DNA of 60,000 bases from Acanthaster planci (lineage: Eukaryota > Echinodermata > Asteroidea > Valvatida > Acanthasteridae). The notes beneath the pieces were generated by a model that did not search any database, had not been told where the DNA came from, and saw only the letters and a program-made list of their open reading frames with translations. Numbering within the stretch: position 1 is the first letter of the stretch; each line of letters opens with the position of its first letter. The stretch spans positions 126,001-186,000 of the forward strand of contig NW_019091390.1 in NCBI RefSeq assembly GCF_001949145.1. The letters are read 5' to 3'. Made by a program: the position numbers and the translations under genes. Positions 46,331 through 57,206 of the stretch are shown in pieces.

Positions 46331-48679
46331 TAAACAAATGGCCGCTATTGTCAGGCATCTTTAAGAGACTGGTGCCCAATAGAGAGCCATTTCAGGCTGG
46401 TAATCTGGAATGCTAAGTGGCTGCTGTGGAATGGTGACTACAGTCAACAGAGATTGGAACGAGTCGCACTCAACACAGGGTCAAAAAGTGATTGGGTAAC
46501 AGATTCCTGAATTCGTTTGATTCCCTTGCTTCTCATACCTGGTAGCATTCAGCCACTGTTGACTGGTCACCACCAGCGGTCAAGGCTTCTAACACATGGA
46601 CTGATGATGACTGTGAACCCCTCCCCCCCGAAAATGCCGTTTCAGTCATCAACAGATGCATTTATTTTCTCCATATTTCCTCTAGAATGGTAGATACAAG
46701 TTGTGTACCACAAGCTATTTTCAGTAATGAAAGCACCATCTAATTCACTAGTTCCATAAAACATCCCCTCTGCCATTCCAACTTCTGCACTGGGGTTTCT
46801 ATAATTCTAACCAAAAACCCATCCAAAATCTGGTTCCAGATTTACATGCAAATATTTGTGCGCCTTTTTATTTTTTAAGAACTAGCCTCAAACCAGGAAA
46901 TTCTATAATATGATCCGGGTTGCATTATTTTGAATGGTCTTGGAGTAACAATGATGGGAAAATATCAGTTTTGGCAAGCTAAGGAAAAGGGAAGAGGCAT
47001 ATTATAAATGTTGTGTACACTTGGCCCCGATGGCATGTGCATTAACGTGGGTTCACACACAGCAATTTCCTTTATGATAAGCCAACATAAACATTGCCAC
47101 ATCTACAGTTGACTAAATATCCTTTTCTGATCAACAGTTGTATTTCATTTGTTTAAAGTAATAATGTTTTTAAAAATACAAGTTTTCTTCTCTTATTCAA
47201 CTCTTGAAAAATTACATTTTATTTCCTGAAAAAAATCACCCGTAGAAGAATTTTGCTATGATTGAAATGCCACACCATGTAAGCTTTCATGTAAAACAAA
47301 AAGAAAAATTATTGGAAAGCTTGCTGGGTAGCCATTTTACTTCAATTTGCAAAACTGTGGTCAATCTAGGCCACGTAGCTCATCTATCCCCCTGAGAAGA
47401 AATCTGGACCCAGAGATGAAGACACAGAATGTGCAAGTAGAGTGTGAAGTTTTTGACACGGACTCACTTCACCTGGCATATTGCGCCCAAGCGATTCCCG
47501 TCCCTCCCGCCCCAGTGCTGCCTGTCCCTCCCAATAAGTCTCCCTCCATCAGACTCAAGGCCTTGCCACGGCCCCGCTTCAGAAAGCATGACAAGCGCAG
47601 GCATGAAGGAGGATTTGCTAGCCAGTCTTGCAGCTGTTTTTGCTGCAGCGGCCTGGTCGGCCGCCGTTCCAAGTCGCCCTGAATAATTATGAGTATCAAG
47701 GAAATTGCAGTTTCAGCCCCCGTACATGTACATGTACTTCAATTCTGCTTGACTTTGCACTACACAGAAATGCCTTATCATTTTGTAAATTAAAATCAGT
47801 TTCAAAACTAACCTTGTTATCGCAGAATGTTCAATTTATTCAGCCAACAGTTTGCTCCAAATTAAATTTTTCTGCTGGTATGCTAGGAAATTTTTTGGTG
47901 TAGGTTCATATCCATGTCTCTGTTGAGGCTTTCAGAATCTGTATAAACAGTGGAAGTGTAGTTTTGCGCCAACAATCGTGACGTGCAAAATCAGTAAACA
48001 CTAATGAAAGATAGAGGCTGGCAGTCGGCCTATCCGGGAGGTAAAATATGCCGAAACTTATGCCAAGAAACAAGTTAAAACTTTCACTCAAATAGTTGCA
48101 CAGTTGAAATTGACTGACTGCTGGTGATTAACTTCGGAATGGTCAAAGGAGATTTAGATGAGCAGTCCTCAGATTACTAGTGTAGAGCAGTGTTTGTCAA
48201 GCTGAGTTTCTTGCCCCGCACTGACAGAGCTGACGTGGCAAAAAGCGGATTTGAAGCACAGAACATATTGCTGTCAAAATTGAAATCTTTTGTTCATTCC
48301 AAAAGAAGTCAAGTTGGTCTCAGTGTACTACTGGTTCAGTGCGAACAAACGAGGGCAAATTTACTTAGAAATGAAGTTCTGTGGGGCCATTGCACAGGCA
48401 TACGTGGTAGGTTTGTACATGGTACATGTACACTCCTGGCACAGACCACAAGTACCGATATTTTGAGGGGGTTCTCTTTGATCAAAGAGGATGTGTTGAA
48501 TCAATGCCTTACTCTGCCACCTGTCCACCTGTCCTGAAGGACAGGCAAAATAAATTTTATTAGTAGGTTTTGCTTCTGAAAATTTTACAAGCTGCAATTT
48601 TGTTACATAAATCTTGTAACATCGGTGAAGAGCCATGCAAGCTTTCCTCGGATCAGCTGATTACTTTGTCTTTCATTTC
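46331..48679 (+). other. Second PTBP intron, no further exon recognised
   Basis: The GC-richer stretch 47340-47690 has open frames on both strands (up to 111 codons, Pro-rich) but no fitting acceptor/donor pair in phase 0 and no domain. The rest is AT-rich. The palindrome CCTGTCCTGAAGGACAGG lies near 48527-48544. Confidence 0.5.
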
Positions 48680-48795
48680 ACTCTCATGCCATTGAAAATT
48701 GAAAAACACTGCATAAACTGGTAAAGATTGGAATTTCTTCTTTTTTTCTTTTTTTTTAGCAAAATCCAAGTTGCATGACTGGGTGAACAAATCTT
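48680..48795 (-). mobile_element. 3' fragment of the SINE family seen at 17040-17305
   Basis: CACTCTCATGCCATTGAAAATTG, CACTGCATAAACTGGTAAAGATTGGAATT and AAAATCCAAGTTGCATGACT align with CACTCGTGTCATTAAAAATT, CTTGTAAAGATTGGAATT and GAAGTCCAAGTTGCATGCC at 17053-17142. The tRNA-like head is not recognisable here. An expanded T/C run interrupts the alignment. Confidence 0.65.
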
Positions 48796-51120
48796 CATAT
48801 GTACTTCCAAAATTCTGGTTGCAGTGGCAATATGGTGTCAGCACCAAGGGGTTTCAGTTCCCAACAAAATTTCCCGGGAGAGGACGGGCAGTTTTTAACT
48901 TTGGTGAGGAAGGGACAGGCAGATTTCTCATTTCTACATGAAACCATATGCTGGATGGACGGACCAAAAAGTTTTTGGAGTAGAGAGACGTTGGCAAATC
49001 TCATGTAGGCGAACGTGTACAAGCTGTTTTCATCACCAGTAACAACTCACCTGGCTCAGCCAACCAAGAAATGATAAAAACACCCGTCGGGATGATTATG
49101 AGTGGACGTTATTGTCTGCACGGACCGCCGCTCGCGTTATTGCCACCGTCCTGGCTGGACTCCGCCGAGTGGCTTTTTTCTAATTGCGTCAGTGTAATTT
49201 GCTGGATGGGAGATGGATATTCCAGGCATCTCCAAAAGCGGAGATGATGGGAGCTGAGGCAAGTCTGGGCGAAGGATGAATCACCGTAGAGAGTTCGTCA
49301 GGGTTTTTTGATGGGTTTATTAGAGAAAAAATTGGGGGGGGGGGTTGTGGAAGAAATTTATGGATCAGTAGATATTCCCTAGTGATTGCTAGGAGTCAAA
49401 ACAGGCAGGGGGGGGCCAAAGAAAGTTGGCCAATCAGTTTGGACTGTATTAACCTCTTCGTGCTGGGGAGCCCGGTTTTGGGTATCTTAGGTTTGTACAA
49501 TGTGCGTGTAAGCCGGGGTGCCCGAAATCAGACAAAACAGCTTGGGTCTTGTAACAAAAGACCGTAATCGGAACAAAAGACAAAGCTGCTGGGAATTGCC
49601 AACATTTTTTCATTTGTCAATAGCGGAGGAAATCCATCATTGTTTTGAAAGATTATACCACTGTTTGTGGCATTCAGCGTCAGCGGATTACCCCCGGAGA
49701 CAAAAGCACTCTAGCACTCCAGTGATTAGCGATACAATACCACTGTTTGCTAATCTGGCCCGTATTGAAAAGACGCCAGAAGCGCGCTGTGCAAGTTTCA
49801 AAGAAACACCACACAATCTTGGCTCTTTTTACAAGGCAGCAGGCCTGGCTGAAATACTCTGGCATCAGTAGAAGTTGTCTGTCAGATTAGAGTAGCCACC
49901 AGACAGTCACTCGATGGGGTTTAGGCGTTCAGGAAAAGAAGATAAGAATTTTTGAAGATTTTTGAAAACCGAAGACATTGAAAAATCGCCCGTATGTAGA
50001 CACTGCTTTTTTAAAAGCACCCCGCAGGAAATGGTTAAACTAGTACCCATTTGCCCCATATATATATTATACAGCCAAATATTGCGATGGACTTCTGCTT
50101 TTGATTCCTTTTTGCTGTTTCCCAACAATTTTTTTTTATAAACAACACACAACGTTGAATCATTTAGCTCCTGTTGATACAAATGAAATAAAAACATATT
50201 TGTTTTCATCCAAAGTATGCCTTCCAAAAATGAGCATAGTTTTCGTAATTAATTGGAACCACAGCATGATATATACCGTACATGTAGTGTCAATTCTTGG
50301 CATTTCATAGGAGATTCATGCGACAGTAAAAGGTTTCGTGTCTGGCTGCAATTACACAAAGATGGGCAGAGCCGTGCTGCACTTGTCTTGTGTCAGTAAC
50401 ATGGACGGATGAATGACTGCACACGTGCATATCTCAAGGCTTGGGCAAATCTTAAGCCATCAAGAAGGCATCAGTGGGCCCTCCATTTTTTGTTACTGAT
50501 ATACTCAAAAGGCCAAGGGTTATGATTCAGTGTTTTTACAATAGTCAGTGCATTTTGAGGACAGTTTCTTTTCCAGTCCGCCTTCGCAGCTGTATTCTCC
50601 AGTCATATTTTGTTAAGAGCATGCAGAAAACACCGCCCAGAAATCAGTCAACTGATTTTTTTTTTTTAACCTGACCCTTTTCACATTTCGAGGGATCATT
50701 GGTCCAGGTGATGGTTTCACAGTACCTCAGGGCCTCTGTCTAACCTTTAAATTATGGACAACAAAATGTACACATCATGGCCTCATTTTCTTTTGGTCTC
50801 CCCAAAACCTTGCACCAAAGAACTTGTACCTAAGTGTTGAACAACTCTGTATTCGTACTGAAAGTGCACGCTTTGATGCTCTTTGTTAGCCCACTAATGC
50901 CACCGCAACCAATGACCGTACAGCAGATGACTAATTAATTGGATCATCCATTTACAAATGGTCATGTCTAATTATACTTGCATCCTCATCCGTCAAGCTT
51001 TTAAGTTAATGGGTTCCCTTCCCCCCCCCAACCTATAAACTCTGCCTCTGTTGTTGAAGGGCAATTCAAAATGGCACAGTGGCAGGCATTAAGCGCTATG
51101 ATAACCTATGCCACGATTGG
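48796..51120 (+). other. Second PTBP intron, no gene recognised
   Basis: Contains a GC-rich stretch at 49070-49260 (possible regulatory element with GTTATTGCC and TCTAATTGCGTCA), a G-run at 49335-49344, and short domain-less open frames. Confidence 0.5.
49070..49260 (+). promoter_or_regulatory. Candidate intronic regulatory element
   Basis: A CpG-containing, repeat-free block (GCACGGACCGCCGCTCGCG) with SOX-like ATTGTC, homeobox-like TCTAATTGCGTCA and CATCTCC motifs in AT-rich intron. No coding frame is convincing. Motif and composition evidence only. Confidence 0.2.
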
Positions 51121-51145
51121 GTTACCATGGGCATGCCATGGTAAC
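51121..51145. repeat. 25-bp palindrome GTTACCATGG-GCATG-CCATGGTAAC
   Basis: Perfect 10-bp inverted arms around a 5-bp centre. The half-sites GTTACC and GGTAAC resemble halves of the RFX X-box, though spaced further apart than in the usual site. Confidence 0.7.
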
Positions 51146-51750
51146 AGTCACACATGTAGCCTGCAGGCACTGGGCAACAGTTGTGTGGTAAAACCCTGAC
51201 TCCAGCTGGGATCAAATCGGAAGGAACCTGTGACATTCAGTGAACGCTTCAGGAAGAAGCCTCAATGTTACATTGGTTTTTGCACAAAGAGTCCTGCATT
51301 TTTGTAGATTTTCCCAGATAATGTTTTCTCTTCTTTGCTGATCCATTCATGTTGTTTATATGCATAGCAATAAGAAACAATCCTTTTCTCAGAAATGTCA
51401 TCAGTTAACTGAATTCTGGGTTCACAATCTGAACAGAAATACCCATGCACTAATCATGTCTTTCCTAGATGACTTCACAGCAACAGCGCCCCCAATTGTC
51501 AGGGAAAACATGGATAATTTTGATTGTTCAAAAGTGCATGTATGCACTTTTCAGAGCATTTAACCAAATAGGAGGGCGGAAGAATTCTCGTGCTTTGAAG
51601 AAACATACAAAGAGGCAGAAAAATTGTGTCAAAGAAAAATTCATTGCAGCTACACTTTAAACTGAATGAAATGAATAAAAGCACATTTATAGATGAACAA
51701 ACACTCCAGTAGTTGTCACAAATGGGTACTTAAGATGCTACATACGTACA
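51146..51750 (+). other. Second PTBP intron, nothing recognised
   Basis: AT-rich intronic DNA. Overlapping open frames on both strands carry no domain or fitting splice sites. Confidence 0.5.
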
Positions 51751-51754
51751 TGTA

Positions 51755-51850
51755 CGTTCTAACAATAATAACAATACATTTATAAAGCGTCAGTCCATTA
51801 TAAATTACACACAATGCTCCTCGGCACTTCACTCTAGAAAGCTAAAAAAA
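51755..51850 (-). mobile_element. Retroposon 3' tail fragment (minus strand)
   Basis: On the minus strand the sequence reads GACGCTTTATAAATGTATTG then TTATTATTGTT, the common GCGCTTTATAAAT...ATT-rich end of L2-related LINEs and the SINEs that borrow their tails. A CCGAGGAGCATTGTGTGTAA segment precedes it. Only the tail can be recognised. Confidence 0.5.
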
Positions 51851-51940
51851 AAATGTAAAAAAAGGAAAAGTAACATAGAACAATAATGGAAAACAAAAGA
51901 ACAATGTGTAAGCTGATGTAGTCAGCCATATTTACATTAA

Positions 51941-52010
51941 TTAACCCTAACAGTCCCAAATCCTCCAATTTCAATACAATTTTATATACACCATATGGAG
52001 TTAGGGTTAA
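51941..52010. mobile_element. 70-bp TTAA-flanked mini-element, relative of the piggyBac-like MITEs
   Basis: TTAACCCTAAC at the left is the exact inverted repeat of GTTAGGGTTAA at the right. The interior begins CAGTCCCAAATCCTCCAATTT, the same CCTCCAA motif as in the ~400-bp copies. Both ends carry TTAA followed by CCCTAAC, fitting a piggyBac-type terminus. It is probably an internally deleted derivative. Confidence 0.75.
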
Positions 52011-52187
52011 TACCTACCTAGTACTCAAGAATATTCAGTTAAATTCTAACATGTCTTGCATTGAGAACACTCCTTGAAACTGGGTTTTGATGGTTTCTTT
52101 AACCCTAACCCCACCCACCCACCCCAACCCTAGCCCAAAAGTGCTCCCAATTTCCCAGAACTGTTTTCCAGAAAGGGAGGCACAATG

Positions 52188-52220
52188 ACCTTGTGTGGAC
52201 CTGGTTAGTCCACACAAGGT
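52188..52220. repeat. Perfect 13-bp stem hairpin
   Basis: ACCTTGTGTGGAC, a 7-base loop (CTGGTTA), then GTCCACACAAGGT. A further GTCCACACAGG occurs at about 52258. A lone TTAACCCTAACCCC terminus lies at 52099, so this may belong to a decayed transposon. Confidence 0.7.
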
Positions 52221-55030
52221 GCAATAATATTAAATGTGAACCTATTTTGTTCATGGGTCCACACAGGCATGTAGCTCTGCTACCCATGCGATAGCGACGT
52301 ATTGAAGTTGGTTTTATGGAAATGGTATGTTATCCATATTTACCATGTACGAAAACACATGCAGTGGAAACCCCCAAAATGGCATGCACATCTGCCAGAG
52401 GAAAAAACACAAAATAGCTTAACCTTTTGTAAAGTGCAGTCTTCATTTTTTTTTTTGGGTTGGGAGGGAATATTGAAGTGGAATAGAGAATTTGTCACTT
52501 CTTTACGGCTTGAGTTGAAAATTTTATCCACTAGCCACATGTGTTTAAAGTGAAGAGACTTTCATCTCTTGTAGGCCCTACCATTCATCACCCGACCCCT
52601 CGACCGTGTCCATTACAAGCATAATTGTTCCAGGACAAAGCCACTATTTCTTTATTAATGTTGCATTACCCAGAGTTCATTTCCCATCGCCATGAAATTT
52701 TTACTTTGCTGCCGTCATCGCTGCCTGGCTTGGTGCAACGAACCGTGGCTTGACTGTAGCTTCTCCATATGGCACAGTTTAGCGATTGCACGCAAGCGTT
52801 AATATGCATAAATGTGTATGCGTGCATAATTAATGCCCCGCACAGTCACAAGGTATACGTGAGTGGGAAATAATTATTGTTTTGTACTCAAAGTTGAAAG
52901 AACAGTCCTCAAAATGATGCACATTGTGCTTTGGGAAAGCATCACTTTCACGTACTTTATGTGCCTTTTAAATCATTCGCCAATGAAGTTGTGAATTCTG
53001 TTGATTAGACTGCATTGCGTTGAGACACAGTCTCTGTTCTATTTTTGCCATCAATTCAAAGCCTTGAGAGTTCACCATTCTGAAAGAATGGCTTTTTTGT
53101 GCTGCTTGCCCCGTTTTACTGAGGGTTAACATGTAAATTTCCATGGTAACCCGCTGCATTCAAGGCACATGCTCAGATCTCATTTATTACAGCTGCGTAA
53201 CCGAGAAAAAGATGAGTCCAAGCAGAAACAGGTCACCCCTTGCCAGACGAAACATCATGCGTCATTAAGCTGGTTTTCAGCCAAGTCAGGCTTTGCCCCT
53301 CTGCTTTGCTCGTTGGTCTTTTCTGCCTGACCTTTCAAGGGTTTGCCCCTCAATTCCCCCCTTAGAAATCCAATGATTCAGCAATCCTGGTACAACAGGT
53401 GCTACGTGTGTGTTCGCATTTATGTACAGTATGCTAGCAGATTTCGTATTTGATCAGTTAATTGGTTTGAACAGACCAAGCAGATATGTGGCCAGTTCAT
53501 TTAGATTTGCTGGTAATTATTTTATTCCAAACTGAAATTCGTATGCACTGTACATTTGTACCCTTAACATCTAAGATTTATCAAGTGGTAAGACTTTCTT
53601 CAGTGTAAACGAGAACAAAATGAAGCCGAATGAAAAAAAATCCAGTCCGTGTAAATGCTTGATGGAACGCCCAAGCAAATTATGGTGAAATTGGACAGAG
53701 TTAAGAAGAGTTGATGAAGTGAACGATATGGATTCCTGCTGTGGCGACATCCTAATTGTTTGGCCACTGCACGTGATAACTAAGGCCGTGTCCGAAATGG
53801 GTTTCCAGAGCTACGGTTAGGTCCATTGTCTGCGAGTCTCCATGTATTTCCAGTGGAGTGAAGATCTGTAGCCCTGTAGCTCTAGACAACAGATTCGGAT
53901 GCAGCCTAAACCACTGGTTGGGTGGTGCATCGGTTTCTCATGGGCAGGTGTCACTTGTGTCAGAGCCAGGTATTTTCAAACACAGTCCATCATATTTACT
54001 CCTCAACAGAATGCTGCCACCTGAGCTAGTCTGCTCAAGCCTCCGTTGGCATTGCTCCAGAAAATAAAACAAGTTACTTTGGACAAATTTATCTTGGCAG
54101 TTGAATAATTGTGGTTGATTCCTGTCCATGGCATACCGATTTTTATTGGAAACCCCCCCAAATGCACAATGTTAATGTTGATGAAAGGTTCATGTTGGCT
54201 ATGATACATGTAAAGTGTTGGTGCAGATGATCGGAATGCTCCTATTGCTAGCAGGGTCCATGTTCAAAGCCCTCACTGAACAATATGAGCACAGTCTGCA
54301 TATCATTGGAGTCATCAGTGGGTCGTGTACTTTCTAATAGTCAGCCCCGGCCTTGCCGCACTTTCTATGCATTAACCACCTGTTGGTATTTCTGCATATT
54401 ATTAACAGGATCCCAAGGCCGGTTCCCTGTTAATAACACTCGCTGCCTGTGTACAACGGTCCTTTTGAATCAGGTTGGAACTGTTTACAAATTCAGTTGG
54501 GCAGATGAGAGAAGCCTTACTGCTGTCCATTTCTTTGTCCGTGCACAAAACACTTGGGCTATGTCTGAGACCTGAATATTGGCCAGTGTTTGAAAAGGTG
54601 CACCCTGATGTTTGCGCCCCAACCTAACGAAATGTGTCCTAAGTCACCTGAGCCACTTCATCATTGTAGCCTTTAAAAAGGATCTTGCACAGTGGAAAAG
54701 GACAGGAACCCTTAACATTTTTCTCCTACATTTTTATCCGTTTTCAGCAGAATGCCAAACGGAGTGAGACATTAAAACAAAGAGCCATTTTTTTCCTGTC
54801 TAATGCAAACTAAGTCAACTTAATAGATAAGTGGCCTCAAGACTCACTTTGTGGGATCTGGTAAGACCTCTGCATACACTGTGATCATAGTCACTATTAA
54901 TTTGCATAGACATTTGGTGATTGTGAATGCTGGGATAAATGGCAACAAAGACGGGTAAACATAAATGATGTAACCGGCCACAATGTAATTCTTATGTTTC
55001 CTCCTTCCCTTTCTTGGCAGTGAATAACAT
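52221..55030 (+). other. Second PTBP intron, no exon recognised
   Basis: Contains the POU-like sites at 52804-52834. GCGCCCCAACCTAACGAAATG at about 54616 weakly resembles an end of the MITE at 35232-35530. Other open frames are short and without domains. Confidence 0.5.
52804..52834 (+). promoter_or_regulatory. Paired POU-type sites (ATGCATAAAT and GCATAATTAAT)
   Basis: ATGCATAAAT (52804-52813) and GCATAATTAAT (52824-52834) lie 10 bp apart. The second matches the Brn3/POU4 consensus GCATWATTAAT exactly. They lie in a repeat-free stretch between the NLS exon and the RRM1 exons. A neural enhancer is a guess; only the motifs are seen. Confidence 0.35.
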
Positions 55031-55093
55031 GTATATTGCCCTCTGGGGTGCGTATATTGCCCTCTAGGGTGCGTTTATTGCCCTCTTGGGTGC
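55031..55093. repeat. Three tandem copies of a 21-bp unit (GTATATTGCCCTCTGGGGTGC)
   Basis: Units start at 55031, 55052 and 55073 with 1-3 differences between them. Each contains TTGCCCTCT, a pyrimidine-rich core. It is about 1 kb upstream of the RRM1 exon. Confidence 0.9.
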
Positions 55094-56087
55094 AAGCAGT
55101 GAAACAGAAAATGGCAAGGCTGGCTGTTCCTCTGATAGAGCATGTGTTTTATATTCCTCCATGGATAAAGGAAGGACATCTGAACACGTGCAATCAGTTA
55201 ATTGGATGTTGACAAGTAATTTATACATGCCTTTCATACTTGTATCCTCAAGGCCTGGCTCTGTATTGATTAATAAAAAAAAGTGGGGCGGTGTTGAATA
55301 TGACAAATCTAATGGTCTTTATAGAGAATACACTGTACATGCATATACGTGTAGGCTCATGTATCTTCCTAGAAAATGTCACTTATGAAGTACTGGGAAG
55401 TTTTGTGTAATTGCAATTATTTAATCAGCGGAGTAGTTGAAATATATTATGTTTCTGTATCTTTTGTTGTTCAGTGATGGATGTAATTACAGTTTGTTAC
55501 CGTAAAATTTGGGGCAAGCAAGTACTGCCCAGTTTAACTGTAAATGGCAGTATGCGTGACTTACAAGATTTCAAAGTGGACACATTCGTTGATCCACAGA
55601 TATGACCCAGTAAACACAAACACACAAAATTGAGTTGTTGCTACATTTCTGAGAAAAGAGGGCTACTCCTCAGCACATTTCAGTGCCTAGCACTTTCAGC
55701 ATCTCCTTCAAAATCAGACTGTTTTATTTCCCGTTGATCTAGTGATCAGTGGTACAAACTCATTCTGAGTTTAAAATCGGACAGTATTTGGTTGCACTTC
55801 ATGTTTCTGACACATTGTGGTCTTAAGCCATTTCAACAGAAATGAGAGTTTGGATACAGTCTGTACGCAACAATGCTTGGCTCTCCAGCCCATTACACGG
55901 ACTGGTTCTGCAGGTTAAAATGATTTGGATGTTGTGTTTGAAGGTTTCCGTCGAAGTATTGGATAGATCAGACAGTGCTGTTGGTGTTTCAACTTTCGTT
56001 CAAGTTTTTACATGTACTTTGTCGACCCTTTTTCAAGCATGACATATTTGCAATTCTCTTCGCCGGTTGCTTTCTTGGTTTATCCAG
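55094..56087 (+). other. End of the second PTBP intron
   Basis: No exon seen before 56088. The acceptor is GCTTTCTTGGTTTATCCAG, with the previous AG about 50 nt upstream, a normal arrangement unlike that of the exon at 44926. Confidence 0.55.
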
Positions 56088-56228
56088 GCTAAGAGGGAGG
56101 CAGCACCCCCGTCTCGTGTGGTCCACATCCGCAACCTCGCACCCCACGTCACCGAGGCAGAAGTGGTCGGCCTAGGTGCGCCGTTTGGCAACATCAAGAA
56201 GGTCCTGTGCATCAGAAACAAAGGCCAG
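56088..56228 (+). CDS. PTBP: PTBP coding exon, first half of RRM1
   Basis: This 141-nt, 47-codon exon (residues 42-88) runs from TATCCAG| to GGCCAG|GTAAGG, phase 0 at both ends. It encodes AKREAAPPSR, then RNP2 VVHIRNL (residues 52-58), then the PTBP-specific VTEAEVVGLGAPFGNIKKVL and CIRNKGQ. Vertebrate PTBP1 has the matching PSRVIHIRKL, VTEGEVISLGLPFG and KGKNQAF blocks, which separates this protein from hnRNP L, whose RRM1 differs there. RRM1 of PTBP binds short CU-rich motifs. AKRE completes the bipartite nuclear localisation signal begun in the exon at 44926. GC-rich codon use contrasts with the introns. Confidence 0.96.
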
Positions 56229-57059
56229 GTAAGGGAAGAGCGTTCGGACTGAAAGAGGAGGTACATCGAACTTGAGGTTTGCCTGGAAGTACTGGGAGGT
56301 TTCATGGGGTATTCTGGGGTACCTTGGGGTTAAAATGTCCAGTTACTGCTTAAAATGGGTGTTTGGTGGGTGGCCGGTCTTTTAGGGGTGTTGGGTCCGG
56401 CATCATGTTGTAGCTTTTTACTGTATAATTTGTAGGTAATTTTATTTTAGTCGTAAGGTCATAGTATTTGCGTGTTTTATTTATGTACAACATGTTGAGA
56501 TCTGTTTTATGATGTAATAGGCTTTAAACAATGTATATTATTATTTATTATTATTAAAATGCAAATGCACATTGCAGTTTTTTCTTCACGTCCGTACTGT
56601 AGATGAACAAAAAAAGCTGACAGTCAATGGATTTTTAACATCAATTAGGGAGTGTGGCTGAGTGGTTAAAGTTTGTGACTTGCGATCAAAGGGTCAGGGG
56701 TTGGAATCCAACTGTGGCCACAGTTTGTTGCCGTGGGCAAGCTGCTTCACCCTACTTGCCTCTCTACATCAAAGGGTATGGAAGGGTGCTTGCATTAGAC
56801 AGGGACCAACCTGTGATGCGCTGACACCCCTTTGATTGATCATTTCATGCCAGTGAAACCAGAGTTACATTTTTGTAAAGCCTGCCTGACAAGTCACGTT
56901 AGTTTGGGAAAGACTTTGCGTCAACATTTTTTGTGCGTTAATTACGAGCTGAACTATTCAAAATTAGATGTACTCCACAGGCAACATGTAAATCTGTGGT
57001 GTCCCACAAGGTGGACGTAACAGATTTCTTTATGACTGAAAAGGGATTTCCGTTTTCAG
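56229..57059 (+). other. Third visible PTBP intron (831 bp)
   Basis: Donor GTAAGG, acceptor TTCCGTTTTCAG. It interrupts RRM1 between GQ and AF of the RNP1 motif. It carries a tRNA-derived SINE at 56647-56830 and otherwise nothing recognisable. Confidence 0.9.
56647..56830 (+). mobile_element. tRNA-derived SINE
   Basis: The head GGAGTGTGGCTGAGTGGTTAAAG has a Pol III A box (TGGCTGAGTGG, 56655-56665) and GGTTGGAATCC (56699-56709) is a near-consensus B box 33 nt later, as in a Leu/Ser-type tRNA. Then comes GCCGTGGGCAAGCTGCTTCACCC, resembling the TTGGGCAAGGCACTTAACCC block found in many animal SINEs. It lacks tRNA folding integrity, so it is not a tRNA gene. The right end is uncertain. Confidence 0.78.
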
Positions 57060-57206
57060 GCCTTCATAGAGCTAGCCGATGTCAGTCAGGCCACCAAGAT
57101 GATCGCCTACTACAACCAGGTCACGACCAACCTTCACGGCCAGCCGGTCTTCGTTCAATTCTCGGAACACCAGGAACTGAAGACAGACAACTCGCCAGCA
57201 CATCAG
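57060..57206 (+). CDS. PTBP: PTBP coding exon, second half of RRM1
   Basis: This 147-nt, 49-codon exon (residues 89-137) runs from TTTTCAG| to CATCAG|GTAGGT, phase 0. It encodes AFIELADVSQATKMIAYY then NQVTTNLHGQPVFVQFSEHQ and ELKTDNSPAHQ. With the previous exon, RNP1 reads KGQAFIEL (residues 86-93). The match to vertebrate PTBP (NQAFIEM, MVNYY, LRGQPIYIQFSNHKELKTD) is extensive and includes the SxHxELKTD end, the family's linker after RRM1. Only 137 of roughly 530 residues usual for the family are in the window. The following Ala/Gln-rich linker and RRM2-4 must lie beyond 60000, since no matching exon is seen in the last 2.8 kb. Confidence 0.96.

Noticed and set aside
47347-47682. Pro-rich 111-codon open frame in a GC-richer stretch
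   Set aside because: Considered as an extra PTBP exon. No acceptor/donor pair in phase 0 was found, it ends in a stop, and a competing frame exists on the opposite strand.
54610-54655. Third copy of the ATGGGTCATTCC MITE (GCGCCCCAACCTAACGAAATG)
   Set aside because: Only about 25 bases resemble one terminus and no partner end is visible; may be chance.
56647-56725. A functional tRNA gene
   Set aside because: A and B boxes are present, but the stem pairings are poor and a SINE-type body follows; a tRNA-derived SINE fits better.
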